Shown one piece after another: positions 1 through 9,246 of a stretch of DNA of 64,000 bases. The stretch's first letter is position 1. Each line of letters begins with the position of its first letter. The position numbers were made by a program, and so were the translations under genes. The notes beneath the pieces are model-generated. The model had not been told where the DNA came from. It saw only the letters and a program-made list of their open reading frames with translations, and did no database searches. Origin of the DNA: Desulfobacterales bacterium (GTDB lineage: Bacteria; Desulfobacterota; Desulfobacteria; Desulfobacterales; JAFDDL01); NCBI GenBank assembly GCA_034003325.1, contig JAVEYW010000007.1:124001-188000 (forward strand), given 5' to 3'.

Positions 1-1
1 T

Positions 2-430
2 TTATTTCCGATTCTATTGAACTTCGGCATTATGGGGGCCACCGGCATCGCCCTGGATACCGGAACCGCCATTATCGCCGCTGTGGCGCTTGGCATCGCG
101 GTTGACGACACAATCCACTTCTTATCGGAATATCAACGCAAACGGGCGCAAGGGATAGCGCTTCCGGCGGCATTGGAAGATACGATCATGCAAAAAGGCC
201 ACGCGATTATCGCCTCTTCGCTGATTCTCAGCCTCGGGTTCGGTGTGCTTGTCCTCAGCAGTTTCGCTCCGATTGTCAACTTCGGAATGCTTTGCGCGAT
301 TATCATGGTGACGGCGATGATAGGAGATATCATCGTGTTGCCGGCGATCATTTTATTGAAAAAAAATAGGGGACAGGCAAATAATACTCTCATCCTTCTT
401 AGCAAGACCAAGAGCCAGAAAAAACGGTAA
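2..430 (+). CDS. RND/MMPL superfamily exporter, C-terminal fragment
   Basis: This is the 3' end of a gene that begins before the window; the frame is open from base 2. The visible ~142 residues hold the motif GIAVDDTIHFLSEYQ, which is typical of the transmembrane helix and following loop of RND-type (MMPL/hydrophobe exporter) permeases, followed by two more hydrophobic segments (around HAIIASSLILSLGFGVLVLS and FGMLCAIIMVTAMIGDIIVL) and a short basic tail. Such proteins use the proton gradient to move lipids or hydrophobic compounds across the inner membrane. The substrate cannot be told from this fragment. The next gene lies on the opposite strand and is convergent. Confidence 0.85.
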   Translation, partial: LFPILLNFGIMGATGIALDTGTAIIAAVALGIAVDDTIHFLSEYQRKRAQGIALPAALEDTIMQKGHAIIASSLILSLGFGVLVLSSFAPIVNFGMLCAIIMVTAMIGDIIVLPAIILLKKNRGQANNTLILLSKTKSQKKR

Positions 431-580
431 GTTTAAAAATTCCAAGTCCCTTATTGATGGCCGCCCCCTTTTTTTCACTGGAAAAGCTAAAATGATACCT
501 GCTTGCCCAATCGAGCCACCAAAGCGCTTCTGTAGCTCAAAACCAATTGGGTTTATAGTAATACAAACCGAATCCCCCCA

Positions 581-1342
581 TTACAGCACCCGCTCCCACA
601 ACGTTGCCTGACTGATCGTGTGTTGAAATTTTCGAGCGGTCTCCCGAATGACAAATTCAATATCCTTTGGTGTCCCGAGCATTTTGAAATGAGGTTGCAG
701 CAAGCCACGCAACCCTTGAAGGGTCGTATAAGGCTCGCCGTTCTTTTTGAAACCGCCGATCCAGTTGTCCCGCCGGGTAAATTCCTCAAGCCAGGTATAG
801 GGAGAGGTGAGCACCAGCAGCCCGCCCGGGTTGAGCCGTTCATGAATGGTGGCCAATAATTTTCCGGGATCATAGAGCCGATCGATCAAATTAGCCGCGA
901 GAATCAGGTCATAATTAGTAAACTGTGGGTTCAGGTTGATCGCGTCCGCCTGAAAAAATTCCACCCGGCCGGCAAAAGAATCAAGTCCCAAGTCGGATAA
1001 CCGTTTCTCATGGTAGGAGAACAGCTCGCCTTCTTCCGCCAATGCGTAATGGATCACCCCCTTTTCCCGAAGCTGAACCGCGATTTGAATAAACCGCGCT
1101 GAAAAATCCAGCCCCGTGACGAACGCAAAGGTTTTGGCCAGCTCAAAACTCGCCCGTCCCACGGCGCATCCCAGATCCAGCGCGCGTTTCATGGGGCGGC
1201 CCGTCATAAAGGAAAGTGTATGGGTAACGCAACGGACGGAAAAATTCCCCGTGCCAAAATGGGGAACACCGTAATGCGCATCACAGTACTGGGCAAGCGC
1301 CGAATCGGTTTCGTAAATGGCTGCGGGCGACAAGGCATTCAA
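581..1342 (-). CDS. OvoA C-terminal-type SAM methyltransferase (putative 4-mercaptohistidine N1-methyltransferase)
   Basis: A 253-residue class I methyltransferase. Motif I is ALDLGCAVGRASFELA (about residues 54-69), followed by GLDFSARFI and by the family signatures ILAANLIDRLYDP and LVLTSPYTWLEEFTRRD, ending with FVIRETARKFQH. I recognise this arrangement from the C-terminal methyltransferase domain of the ovothiol enzyme OvoA, which methylates the imidazole of 5-thiohistidine. Here it stands alone: no sulfoxide synthase (EgtB-like, DinB plus FGE domains) is fused or adjacent. The start is a TTG with a strong AAGGAGG eight bases upstream. It is divergent from the KAS III gene. Family assignment is fairly sure; activity on a thiohistidine is inference. 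Confidence 0.82.
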   Translation of the reverse strand: MNALSPAAIYETDSALAQYCDAHYGVPHFGTGNFSVRCVTHTLSFMTGRPMKRALDLGCAVGRASFELAKTFAFVTGLDFSARFIQIAVQLREKGVIHYALAEEGELFSYHEKRLSDLGLDSFAGRVEFFQADAINLNPQFTNYDLILAANLIDRLYDPGKLLATIHERLNPGGLLVLTSPYTWLEEFTRRDNWIGGFKKNGEPYTTLQGLRGLLQPHFKMLGTPKDIEFVIRETARKFQHTISQATLWERVL

Positions 1343-1631
1343 TGACGCTTCCTCCTTGAACGGAATCTGGGCTAAATGGTTTCCTGCTTATCTTCGGCCG
1401 TTCCAGAATTCAGAATGATGATAAGCTAGTTTTGAATATCCATGCTTTCTCCCGGGCGCGTTGGCATGTTAATAACGCAATACATCAGAGATGGACCCGT
1501 ATCAATATGGAATCGCGCCAATGCCGATGCAACCGAATTCCGCGTTTTTTTAATTCCGCTTCCTCTTGTGAACGCAACGATAATTCGATATATTGGCGCA
1601 ATTTTCAATTTAAGGAGAAAACGGTTTTCAT

Positions 1632-2693
1632 ATGGCAAACTCAATTATCACCGCCACGGGATCCTATATCCCCGATAGAAAGGTTCCGAACCAGCACTTT
1701 CTCAATCACGAATTCTATGACGAGAAAGGCGAAAGGATAGCCAAACCAACGCCCGAGGTCGTCACAAAATTACAGGAAATTACCGGTATTCAGGAACGTC
1801 GCATCGCTCCGGATGATCTGAACACGTCCGATATCGCCACATTGGCCGCGGAAAAAGCGCTGGCCAACATGGATCGCGAAACGCTTGATTATATCATTGT
1901 CGCACAAAATTTTGGGGATGTGTCTCTTGCTTTTCGTCAAACGGACATGGTCCCCTGCATCGCGGCCCGGGTAAAACACAATCTGCGAATTAAAAACCCC
2001 TTTACGGTCGCCTTTGATATTCCCTTCGGGTGCCCCGGCTGGCTGCAGGGAACCATCTTGGCCGACTATCTGATTAAATCCGGAGATGCCAAGCGCATTC
2101 TGGTGATCGGCGCGGAGATTCTCTCCCGTGTCTCGGATAAATTTGATATGGATTGCATGATATTTGCTGACGGCGCCGGCGCCACCCTGATGGAGGCCAC
2201 CGCGGAAAACACCGGCATTTTGAACCACCTTACCCGCTCGGACACATATCGTGAAGCCCATCTGTTGAATATGGGCCGATCCTATCAACCGGAGCGAACC
2301 GGTCAGCAGCTTTACATCAAAATGAAGGGGCATGAAATTTATAAATATGCCGCAAGACAGGTTCCGAAAACAATCAAACAAAATCTTGACAACGCCGGCA
2401 TCACCTTGACCGAAGTGAAGAAGATTCTGTTGCACCAGGCAAATGAGAAAATGGACAATGCCATGTTAAATCGGCTTTTCAAACTCTACCAGATCGAAGA
2501 AATCCCCGCAGATATCGCGCCGATGATTATTTCCTGGGCCGGTAACAGCTCCGTGGCCACGTTGCCCATCATGTTCGATCTCATCCAAAGAGGAAAGCTC
2601 CCTGATCATCGGTTACAACCCGGTGATATTGTTGTTTTCGCCTCGGTCGGCGCCGGCATGAATACCAATTCCATGATTTACCGCATGCCCTGA
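1632..2693 (+). CDS. 3-oxoacyl-ACP synthase III family protein (KAS III/FabH-like)
   Basis: A 353-residue thiolase-fold condensing enzyme. The Cys-His-Asn triad is visible: Cys ~134 in IPFGCPGWLQG, His in ILLHQANEKM, and Asn in SWAGNSSVATLPIMFDL. The C-terminus GDIVVFASVGAGM is the usual glycine-rich KAS III strand. Such enzymes start fatty-acid chains or make specialised acyl products (ketones, quinolones, hydrocarbons) from acyl-CoA. The first ~50 residues and an insert around residues 100-125 differ from housekeeping FabH, so a specialised substrate is possible. AAGGAG lies ahead of the ATG. A Trm112-like gene follows after 27 bases. Confidence 0.88.
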   Translation: MANSIITATGSYIPDRKVPNQHFLNHEFYDEKGERIAKPTPEVVTKLQEITGIQERRIAPDDLNTSDIATLAAEKALANMDRETLDYIIVAQNFGDVSLAFRQTDMVPCIAARVKHNLRIKNPFTVAFDIPFGCPGWLQGTILADYLIKSGDAKRILVIGAEILSRVSDKFDMDCMIFADGAGATLMEATAENTGILNHLTRSDTYREAHLLNMGRSYQPERTGQQLYIKMKGHEIYKYAARQVPKTIKQNLDNAGITLTEVKKILLHQANEKMDNAMLNRLFKLYQIEEIPADIAPMIISWAGNSSVATLPIMFDLIQRGKLPDHRLQPGDIVVFASVGAGMNTNSMIYRMP

Positions 2694-2720
2694 AAAACAG
2701 GGTACCCCAGGAGGAAACCA

Positions 2721-2891
2721 ATGGCCGTTAGTAAAGAACTTCTCGATATTCTAGCCTGTCCGAAATGCAAGGGTCCTCTTTCGCTCAATGAAGCTGAAAA
2801 CGGCCTCATTTGCCATCATTGCAAGCTTCTTTATGAAATTCGGGATGATATACCCATCATGCTCATAGACGAAGCCAAGCCGATAGACTAA
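2721..2891 (+). CDS. Trm112 family zinc-ribbon protein
   Basis: A 56-residue protein beginning MAVSKELLDILACPKCKGPL, with a second CxxC (ICHHCKLLYEI) and the ending RDDIPIMLIDEAKP. This is the standard bacterial Trm112/YcaR pattern: a four-cysteine zinc ribbon followed by a short beta segment. In other systems Trm112 proteins activate methyltransferases; bacterial members often have no assigned partner. It follows the KAS III gene with an AGGAGG just upstream of its ATG, so the two are probably co-transcribed. Confidence 0.9.
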   Translation: MAVSKELLDILACPKCKGPLSLNEAENGLICHHCKLLYEIRDDIPIMLIDEAKPID

Positions 2892-2916
2892 TGCGGACTA
2901 TTTTGCCCGAAACCCT

Positions 2917-2943
2917 TAGGGGCACGGTGCGCCGTGCCCCTAC
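2917..2943. repeat. REP-like palindrome with 11-bp stem
   Basis: TAGGGGCACGG, loop TGCG, then CCGTGCCCCTA: a perfect 11-bp stem between the Trm112 gene and the DUF4416 gene. There is no T-run, so it is not a typical intrinsic terminator. Similar G-rich/C-rich palindromes occur as dispersed repetitive elements in many bacterial genomes. Confidence 0.6.
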
Positions 2944-2976
2944 AGCGCCAGGACGAAAAAAGAAACCCGATTGCCC

Positions 2977-3507
2977 ATGAGCCAGCCGCAACCGCCTCAA
3001 TCCGCCAAACTCGTCATCGGCCTTTTTACCCGCCAAAAGGACCTGTTTCATCCTATTGCGGCAGCACTTTCGGAGCGATTCGGGGCCATTGACATGATAA
3101 GCTCCTGGTTTCCATTTGATTATACGAATTATTACGAAACCGAGATGGGTACTGGGCTGTTCCGTCGCATGGTGGTGTTCAAGCAACTCATTGGGCAAGA
3201 TGCGCTTTCAACGATAAAGCTCGCCACCAACACCATCGAAAAGGACTATTGCGAAAGCGGCAAGCGCCGGGTCAATATCGATCCGGGATACCTTTTACTT
3301 GAACGGTTCGTTCTGGCCACCGGTAAAAATTTCGCCCATAGAATCTATATCGGCCATCATATCTATGCGGACCTGACGCTGATATACACGCAGGGAAATT
3401 TTCAGACACTGCCCTGGACCTATCCGGACTATGCCGGCGATGAGATGATTGGGTTTCTTAAAAAAGTTCGAAAAAAATTCGCTTTGGATTTGAAGGTTGG
3501 GGCTTAG
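2977..3507 (+). CDS. DUF4416 family protein
   Basis: A ~176-residue protein. Recognisable features are KLVIGLFTRQKDLF near the N-terminus, then SSWFPFDYTNYYETEMG and the central INIDPGYL-like block (VNIDPGYLLLERFVLATGK) followed by HRIYIGHHIYADLTLIY. This is the layout of DUF4416, common in Desulfobacterota and without a known function; homologues are sometimes labelled GTP-binding, but no P-loop is visible here. The ATG at 2977 is used; a TTG two codons earlier is possible, and neither has a clear ribosome-binding site. The stop codon lies inside a 17-bp direct repeat that recurs at 3623. Confidence 0.82.
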   Translation: MSQPQPPQSAKLVIGLFTRQKDLFHPIAAALSERFGAIDMISSWFPFDYTNYYETEMGTGLFRRMVVFKQLIGQDALSTIKLATNTIEKDYCESGKRRVNIDPGYLLLERFVLATGKNFAHRIYIGHHIYADLTLIYTQGNFQTLPWTYPDYAGDEMIGFLKKVRKKFALDLKVGA

Positions 3508-3639
3508 AGCGTAGAGCCCTTTATCAGAAACATACACGAAAAAGCGTGTATCATTGGAGAAGGTTGTTAGCTGCCAAGCATCCCAGCATCCCAGCCGCCC
3601 AGCATCCGGCTTTGCCGCATTAGGGCTTAGAGCGTAGAG
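3500..3639. repeat. Dispersed intergenic repeat, copy 1, with 17-bp direct repeats at its ends
   Basis: Bases 3517-3617 are nearly identical, in inverted orientation, to 19371-19467. The unit contains a TACACG/CGTGTA hairpin, a run of 8-bp CAGCATCC-like units and the palindrome CCGGCTTTGCCG. This copy is bracketed by a 17-bp direct repeat, GGGCTTAGAGCGTAGAG, at 3500-3516 and 3623-3639. The left direct repeat overlaps the DUF4416 stop codon. Confidence 0.85.
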
Positions 3640-3672
3640 ATTGGAGAATGGAGAAAGGAAACGGAAAAACGC

Positions 3673-4557
3673 ATGATCAATAGCATGACGGCTTTTGCAA
3701 GGGCGGAACACGCGACTGAGAAGTTATCGGTTCTGATGGAAATCAGGGCGGTTAACAGCAAGGCACTGGATATGATGATTCGCATTCCCTCCGGCTATCA
3801 GCCGCTGGAAGAAAGAATCAAATCATTGGTGAATCAACGGGTGTCAAGGGGTAGAATTGAAATCAGCTGCCAGGTAACGCCGCTGGATCCGGATGAGGCC
3901 GAGTCTTTTGAAATCAACACGATAAAGGCAAAAGCCTTGTACAAGGCACTCAGTGCGCTGAAGGATGAATTGGGGCTTACCGGTCCCATTGCCCTGGAGC
4001 AGATTACCGCATCGGGAAATATTATTCGGCCGGCGGAAAACGAGCGGAATTTGGATTCGGACTGGATAGTGATTCAGGCCTGCCTGCAAACTGCATTGGA
4101 CGCGCTGTGTACCATGCGGGCCGCAGAAGGCGCCAACCTGGCGGCGGATCTGACCCACCGACTGGGAACCATCGAAACGCGGCTTGTGGACATTGAAGCC
4201 GCGTCGGCGGGCTTGCTGACACGCTACCGCGAGCGGCTGATGGAGCGAATATTGGCCATCACGAAAGGGAGCATTGAAATCGATGCCGCCAGAATCGCCC
4301 AGGAAGCAGCCATTTTGGCGGATCGTAGCGATATTTCCGAGGAGATTATTCGAGCCAAAAGCCATATTCAGCAGTTCCGCGCCATCATGGCCGAGCAGGA
4401 GGCCAGCGGCCGGAAACTCAACTTTCTGCTGCAAGAATTTAACCGGGAGTTCAACACCATGGGCGCCAAGGCCGGCAATGCCGATATTTCCCACACCATT
4501 GTCGAGGTCAAATCAGAACTTGAAAAAATGCGCGAACAAGTGCAAAACGTGGAATAA
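3673..4557 (+). CDS. yicC: YicC/YloC family endoribonuclease
   Basis: A 294-residue protein opening with INSMTAFARAE, then the conserved EIRAVNSKALDMMIRIP and, at the C-terminus, GRKLNFLLQEFNREFNTMGAKAGNADISH, the YicC hallmark (N-terminal YicC domain plus DUF1732). Family members are metal-dependent endoribonucleases; in E. coli YicC has been linked to RyhB turnover. The gene opens a co-directional cluster with remA-like, gmk and rlmB, an order that is common in Gram-positives and delta-type proteobacteria. Confidence 0.93.
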   Translation: MINSMTAFARAEHATEKLSVLMEIRAVNSKALDMMIRIPSGYQPLEERIKSLVNQRVSRGRIEISCQVTPLDPDEAESFEINTIKAKALYKALSALKDELGLTGPIALEQITASGNIIRPAENERNLDSDWIVIQACLQTALDALCTMRAAEGANLAADLTHRLGTIETRLVDIEAASAGLLTRYRERLMERILAITKGSIEIDAARIAQEAAILADRSDISEEIIRAKSHIQQFRAIMAEQEASGRKLNFLLQEFNREFNTMGAKAGNADISHTIVEVKSELEKMREQVQNVE

Positions 4558-4647
4558 TGAAAACATCGTTTTTCCCCGGGCGGCAAGAGGGCGTCGAGCG
4601 GCATACCGAACTGCGCCCCACAAGCCTTTTAAGGTGATGGAGTGATT

Positions 4648-4941
4648 ATGGAACAGGATTTATTAAATATCGGATTCGGCAACACGGTGGTGGCGGACCG
4701 GGTGGTGGCCATTGTGTCTCCGAATTCAGCGCCCATGAAACGGCTCAAGGACCAGGCCAAGGAAAACAATCGGCTCGTGGATGTCACTCACGGCAGACGT
4801 ACCCGGGCGATCATCGTCATGGACAGCAACCATATTTTTCTCTCCGCCATTCAAGCGGAAACCGTTTCTCAACGATTTGCCGCTTTAAAAGACCCCAAAA
4901 AAACAAAGCCGAGCCTTCATGCCGACGAAAACGAACTGTAA
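4648..4941 (+). CDS. DUF370 / RemA-like regulatory protein
   Basis: A ~97-residue protein with [21 protein letters not shown], then [27 protein letters not shown]. This matches the DUF370 family, which includes B. subtilis RemA, a DNA-binding regulator of matrix genes. The conserved core ends near residue 80; the remaining ~17 residues are a lysine-rich tail. ATG 4648 is preferred over GTG 4642 because GGAG lies five bases upstream of it. It overlaps gmk by 23 bases. As in other phyla it sits between yicC and gmk; the target in this organism is unknown. Confidence 0.88.
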   Translation: MEQDLLNIGFGNTVVADRVVAIVSPNSAPMKRLKDQAKENNRLVDVTHGRRTRAIIVMDSNHIFLSAIQAETVSQRFAALKDPKKTKPSLHADENEL

Positions 4942-5578
4942 TCGCGCTTCAAACGACCAATTTCCCCCTGCCAGAGGTCACATTTTTATTGTTTCCGCAC
5001 CATCCGGCGCCGGAAAAACAACGATGTGCCGCGCGTTGCGGGGAAATATTCCGGATCTGCGTTATTCCATCTCCTATACCACCCGTGCGCCCAGGCCCGG
5101 AGAACAAAACGGCATCGATTATCATTTTATTACACAGGCGGAATTTAAAACCCGCTTGACCCGCGGCATGTGGGCGGAGTGGGCCGAGGTCTACGGCAAC
5201 TATTACGGCACCGATGCCGAATTTCTGGAACATACCGTGGCCGCCGGAGAGGATGTGCTGCTCGATATCGATGTGCAGGGCGCCACTCAAATTGTGAAAC
5301 GGTTTAGCGACAGCATCACCATTTTTATTCTGCCCCCGTCCATGGATACGCTGGCGCAGCGGTTAACCAAAAGGGGCACGGCTTCGGCCGAGGACACGAA
5401 ACGACGATTGGACAGCGCGGCGGCAGAAATCGCACAGAAACACTCATACCGCCACATCATCGTCAATGATGATCTGAATAAGGCTGTCTCGGAATTAACC
5501 ACCCTGGTAACGGCCTATCGGGAAGGACGGGTTTCCCCCCTCACATCAAGGCCAGAAAACGCGACCGGGCCGGTATGA
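4919..5578 (+). CDS. gmk: Guanylate kinase
   Basis: Converts GMP plus ATP to GDP plus ADP. The 219-residue protein has a P-loop in [16 protein letters not shown] (from about residue 25), the GMP-binding stretch [20 protein letters not shown], a second nucleotide contact [10 protein letters not shown], and the lid region [18 protein letters not shown]. The length is usual for the family, with a ~20-residue N-terminal extension that overlaps the upstream gene. Its last codons overlap the rlmB start, which suggests translational coupling. Confidence 0.95.
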   Translation: MPTKTNCNRASNDQFPPARGHIFIVSAPSGAGKTTMCRALRGNIPDLRYSISYTTRAPRPGEQNGIDYHFITQAEFKTRLTRGMWAEWAEVYGNYYGTDAEFLEHTVAAGEDVLLDIDVQGATQIVKRFSDSITIFILPPSMDTLAQRLTKRGTASAEDTKRRLDSAAAEIAQKHSYRHIIVNDDLNKAVSELTTLVTAYREGRVSPLTSRPENATGPV

Positions 5579-6363
5579 AAACGGAACTCCTTTACGGCCA
5601 TCATCCGGTTAGAGAGGCGCTGAAAGCCAGCCGAAGAAAGATTCATCTCCTTTACTTAAGCCGGGAGGCCGCTTCAAGCCATGCCATCCTGGCCCTTGCC
5701 GAACAACAACATATTCCGGTGGAAAGAGTAACCGGGGATAAAATACAATCCTTGACCCGGACAGACAAACATCAAGGGCTTTGCGCGGTAGTGGACGGCT
5801 TTCCCTTGACGAGCGACACGGAATTATTTAACACGATGAGCCAAACCGGCAAGCCGGCTTTTTTTCTGGTGATCGACGGCGTTCTGGACCCCCACAATCT
5901 GGGGGCGCTGATTCGCAGCGCGCTGGCCGTGGGCGTAGGAATGGTCATCACGCCGCAGGATCGAAGCGTTCCGCCGACCGCCGCCGTGTCAAAAGCATCG
6001 GCCGGCGCGCTGGAACATATCCGATTGGCGAGGGTTACCAACCTGAGCCGAACGATCGATGCGTTAAAGGAAAAAGGCTTGTGGGTCTTCGGACTTGATC
6101 GGGCGGCGGCGAGGCAACTATATGACACGGACATGACGGTCCCCACAGCCCTGGTGGTCGGCGGTGAGGAAAAAGGCATTCGGCCGCTGGTCAAAAAGCA
6201 TTGCGATGGGTTGGTATCCATTCCGCAGCTGGGACCGCTTAATTCCCTGAATGCGTCGGTGGCCGGCGCCGTGGCCATGTACGAGGTTCTGCGCCAGCGA
6301 AATCGCTCGACCCCCTATCAACAAAATGAAAAAACGCTTTATTCCGCGAAAGGTGACGCATAA
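5575..6363 (+). CDS. rlmB: 23S rRNA (guanosine-2'-O-)-methyltransferase RlmB (SpoU family)
   Basis: A 262-residue SPOUT methyltransferase expected to modify G2251 of the 23S rRNA P-loop. It has an N-terminal substrate-binding domain ([10 protein letters not shown]) and the three SpoU motifs: [29 protein letters not shown], and [17 protein letters not shown], which form the knotted SAM site. The length and motif order fit RlmB/TrmH. It overlaps gmk by four bases (ATGA) and shares its last base with the icd start region, so translation is coupled through the cluster. Confidence 0.92.
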   Translation: MKTELLYGHHPVREALKASRRKIHLLYLSREAASSHAILALAEQQHIPVERVTGDKIQSLTRTDKHQGLCAVVDGFPLTSDTELFNTMSQTGKPAFFLVIDGVLDPHNLGALIRSALAVGVGMVITPQDRSVPPTAAVSKASAGALEHIRLARVTNLSRTIDALKEKGLWVFGLDRAAARQLYDTDMTVPTALVVGGEEKGIRPLVKKHCDGLVSIPQLGPLNSLNASVAGAVAMYEVLRQRNRSTPYQQNEKTLYSAKGDA

Positions 6364-7586
6364 TGGAAACAGGAAACAAAATTGTTAAAAACGCCGACGG
6401 CACCCTGACCGTCCCGAACACACCGGTCATTCCCTTTATTGAAGGGGATGGTACCGGACCCGATATCTGGCGGGCCTCCAGACGGGTCATCGACCAGGCA
6501 GTGGCGCACGCCTTCGGCGGCACCAAAAAGATTCTCTGGAAAGAACTCAATGTCGGCGAAAAGGGGTTTGAAAGAACCGGCGAGTGGCTACCGAACGAGG
6601 CCCTTGAAGCGATTCGGGAATACGTGGTCGCCATCAAGGGGCCGTTAACCACACCGGTTGGAAAAGGCATTCGAAGCCTCAATGTGACCATTCGGCAAAA
6701 ACTGGATTTGTACGCCTGTGTTCGGCCGGTTCAATACATCGACCCGGTGCCAAGCCCCATGAAAGCCCCCGAGAAAATCAACATGGTGATCTTTCGGGAA
6801 AATACGGAAGATGTCTACGCGGGGATTGAATGGGCCAGCGGCAGTCCGGAAGCCGAGAAAATCGCCGCTTTTATTCGGGATCAAATGGGCGCCGAGCTTC
6901 CGCGGAATGCCGGTATCGGCATTAAGCCCATGAGCCCGCAGAACAGCAAGCGCCTGGTCGCCAGCGCCATCCTTCATGCCATCGACAACCACCTGCCCTC
7001 GGTCACCCTCATGCATAAAGGCAATATCATGAAGTTCACCGAAGGGGCCTTTGCCACCTGGGGATATGAGGTTGCAAAGGAAAAATTCGGGGACAAGACC
7101 CTTACCGAGGCCGAGCTGTGGGACACCTATGACGGCAAACAACCGGAAGGCAAAGTCGTGATCAAGGACCGGATCGCGGACATGCTCTTTCAGCAGGTGC
7201 TGCTGCGGCCGGAAGAGTATCATGTTATTGCCACGCCGAACCTGAACGGCGATTATATTTCCGATGCACTGGCCGCGCAGATCGGCGGTCTTGGTATGGC
7301 GCCGGGCGCCAATATCGGAGACACCTGCGCCGTGTTCGAGGCCACGCACGGCACCGCGCCCAAATATGCCGGACTGGATATGGTAAACCCCGGCTCTCTG
7401 ATTCTCTCAGGCGCCATGATGCTCGATTATATGGGATGGAAAGCGGCCGCCGATCTGATCAGAAGCGCCCTGCAGCAAACCATTCAAAAAGGAATCGTCA
7501 CCTATGACCTGGCCCGCCAGATAAAGGGGGCGACCGAGGTCAAATGCTCCCGGTTTGCCGAGGAAATAGTCAATCAAATGGGATAA
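6363..7586 (+). CDS. icd: NADP-dependent isocitrate dehydrogenase
   Basis: Oxidatively decarboxylates isocitrate to 2-oxoglutarate. The 407-residue protein is of the E. coli homodimeric type: the N-terminal [11 protein letters not shown], substrate-binding [19 protein letters not shown], catalytic [18 protein letters not shown], and the coenzyme loop [20 protein letters not shown]. The Lys-Tyr pair in that loop is the known determinant for NADP over NAD. In sulfate reducers the enzyme can serve an oxidative TCA cycle. It is tightly linked to rlmB upstream, and comF may begin inside its 3' end. Confidence 0.96.
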   Translation: METGNKIVKNADGTLTVPNTPVIPFIEGDGTGPDIWRASRRVIDQAVAHAFGGTKKILWKELNVGEKGFERTGEWLPNEALEAIREYVVAIKGPLTTPVGKGIRSLNVTIRQKLDLYACVRPVQYIDPVPSPMKAPEKINMVIFRENTEDVYAGIEWASGSPEAEKIAAFIRDQMGAELPRNAGIGIKPMSPQNSKRLVASAILHAIDNHLPSVTLMHKGNIMKFTEGAFATWGYEVAKEKFGDKTLTEAELWDTYDGKQPEGKVVIKDRIADMLFQQVLLRPEEYHVIATPNLNGDYISDALAAQIGGLGMAPGANIGDTCAVFEATHGTAPKYAGLDMVNPGSLILSGAMMLDYMGWKAAADLIRSALQQTIQKGIVTYDLARQIKGATEVKCSRFAEEIVNQMG

Positions 7587-8422
7587 CCCGAAGGAAGGGC
7601 CGATGGGAATGGCGCCGTCTCGGGTCCGCTGTGCTGGGCCTGCTGCTGCCGTTAAGATGCCGGGCTTGCGGGCAGGCATTTCATTCTTTCCCTGAAAACC
7701 CGGGAACACCGGTGATAGGGGGCGCTTCGCCTGTCGACGAGGGGCGGGTTCCCATGATGAATGGCTTATGGTGCCCGGCTTGTATGTCTCGGTTCAGGCC
7801 GATCAGCTCTCCGCTGTGCAGCCGGTGCGGCATCCTGTTTACCAGCCGGGAAGGGGCGGATCATCTTTGCGGCGATTGCATTTCAGCGCCCGGGCATTTT
7901 GCCCGCGCTCGGGCCGCCGGTGTGTATGACGGCCCCCTCATGGCGATGGTTCACAGCCTGAAGTACAAAGAGAACACCACCCTGGCGCGCCCGTTGAGCA
8001 GCCTGCTTTATGTCGCATTTCAACGGTTTTGGAAGTCCGAAAGCATTGATCTTGTGCTGCCGGTGCCCCTGCATCGAAAGCGAATGCGACGGCGTGGATT
8101 CAATCAGGCCTGGCTGCTGATTCGGGACTGGCCGGATCGGTTTCAAAAGACCTATGGTAAGGCGTGCGGAATCGAAGTGCAAAACGAATACCTTTTCCGC
8201 CACCGGCCGACCGCGCCGCAAACCGGCCTGGGAAAGCACCACCGGCAGCACAATATTTTAAATGCATTTTCCGTGACGCCGGCAGCCGGAATCACCGGCA
8301 AGCGCATCCTTTTGGTGGACGATGTCTTCACCACGGGCGCCACCGTCAACGAATGCGCCCGGGTGCTTCTGGCAGCCGGTGCCCGGCAGGTGGATGTGTT
8401 GACCTTGGCAAGAACGATGTGA
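7544..8422 (+). CDS. comF: ComF family protein (amidophosphoribosyltransferase-like)
   Basis: A double zinc-finger plus phosphoribosyltransferase-fold protein related to the competence factor ComFC. Cysteines RCRACGQAF and WCPACMSRF, then LCSRCGILF and LCGDC, form the zinc-binding part; the PRPP-binding loop is [20 protein letters not shown] near the C-terminus, and [16 protein letters not shown] is the usual middle motif. ATG 7544 overlaps icd by 43 bases; GTG 7631 would give the compact start usual in the family and is equally plausible. In other bacteria ComF assists DNA uptake; the role here is unproven. Confidence 0.88.
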   Translation: MLPVCRGNSQSNGITRRKGRWEWRRLGSAVLGLLLPLRCRACGQAFHSFPENPGTPVIGGASPVDEGRVPMMNGLWCPACMSRFRPISSPLCSRCGILFTSREGADHLCGDCISAPGHFARARAAGVYDGPLMAMVHSLKYKENTTLARPLSSLLYVAFQRFWKSESIDLVLPVPLHRKRMRRRGFNQAWLLIRDWPDRFQKTYGKACGIEVQNEYLFRHRPTAPQTGLGKHHRQHNILNAFSVTPAAGITGKRILLVDDVFTTGATVNECARVLLAAGARQVDVLTLARTM

Positions 8423-8460
8423 GCCGATTGTGCGTGGCGGCTGAAAAAAACGGGTGGTGT

Positions 8461-9240
8461 GTGTTGATTGAAAAGCAGGTTGAGGGGGTATCGTATTATG
8501 AGTTCCCTCATTTTTCAGAAATTGCGGGGCTGCGCCATGGCGTTTTTACGCGAAAGGGCGGTCACAGCCGCGGGCCGTATGCGAGCTTGAATGTGGGGCG
8601 GTCGGTGGGCGATTCGCCCGAGGCCGTAGAAAAAAACCGGCTTGCGGTGCGGCGCGCTCTTGCCGATGCCAGCTTAATATTTATTCACCAGGTGCACGGC
8701 AGCGACATTGTCGTTTTCGAGGGGCATTCCCCGGAGATGCCCCCGATCATTCCCCCCGTGGGCGACGCTGTCATCACCAATGTCCCCGGCGCCCATCTCG
8801 TTATTCAAGCGGCGGATTGTCAATCCGTCATGCTGGTTGATCCGGTTCACACCGCCATTGCCAACATTCATTCCGGATGGCGGGGCAGTATTCAAAACAT
8901 TGTCGAGCGGACCGTGGAAAAATTGGCAGCGGTGTTCGGCTCGCGGCCCTGCGACCTGTTGGCAGGAATCGGGCCGTCGCTCGGTCCCTGTTGCGCGGAA
9001 TTCATCCATTATAGAGAGGAAATCCCCGAAGCGCTATGGCAATATAGAACCAGGTCGTGTTATTTTGATTTCTGGGCCATCAGCCGGAACCAATTGCAGG
9101 CTGCCGGCGTCATGGCACACAATATTCACCAAAGCAACCTGTGTACCCGGTGCCGAACCGATCTTTTTTTCTCTTATCGGGCCGAAAAAAACACAGGCCG
9201 GTTTGCCGCTGTCATCGGCCTGACCGGGGTAACGGATTAA
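8461..9240 (+). CDS. pgeF: Peptidoglycan editing factor PgeF / YfiH (multicopper-oxidase-like, LACC1 family)
   Basis: About 259 residues. Family motifs are HGVFTRKGGHSRGPYASLNVG, IHQVHGSDIV, QAADCQSVMLVDP, and IHSGWRGSIQNIVE, followed by GIGPSLGPCCAEF and SNLCTRCRTDLFFSYRAEK. The conserved Cys and His residues form the zinc site of this family, whose members act as purine nucleoside enzymes in vitro and, in E. coli, help remove wrong residues from peptidoglycan precursors. The reading frame is open much further upstream; GTG 8461 or GTG 8434 gives the usual length. It is followed six bases later by pyrK. Confidence 0.88.
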   Translation: MLIEKQVEGVSYYEFPHFSEIAGLRHGVFTRKGGHSRGPYASLNVGRSVGDSPEAVEKNRLAVRRALADASLIFIHQVHGSDIVVFEGHSPEMPPIIPPVGDAVITNVPGAHLVIQAADCQSVMLVDPVHTAIANIHSGWRGSIQNIVERTVEKLAAVFGSRPCDLLAGIGPSLGPCCAEFIHYREEIPEALWQYRTRSCYFDFWAISRNQLQAAGVMAHNIHQSNLCTRCRTDLFFSYRAEKNTGRFAAVIGLTGVTD

Positions 9241-9246
9241 TTCACC

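Noticed and set aside
8164-8460. Extended N-terminus of the PgeF frame
   Set aside because: The upstream part lies inside comF in another frame and has low-complexity, proline- and arginine-rich content typical of shadow reading; PgeF proteins are ~250 residues.
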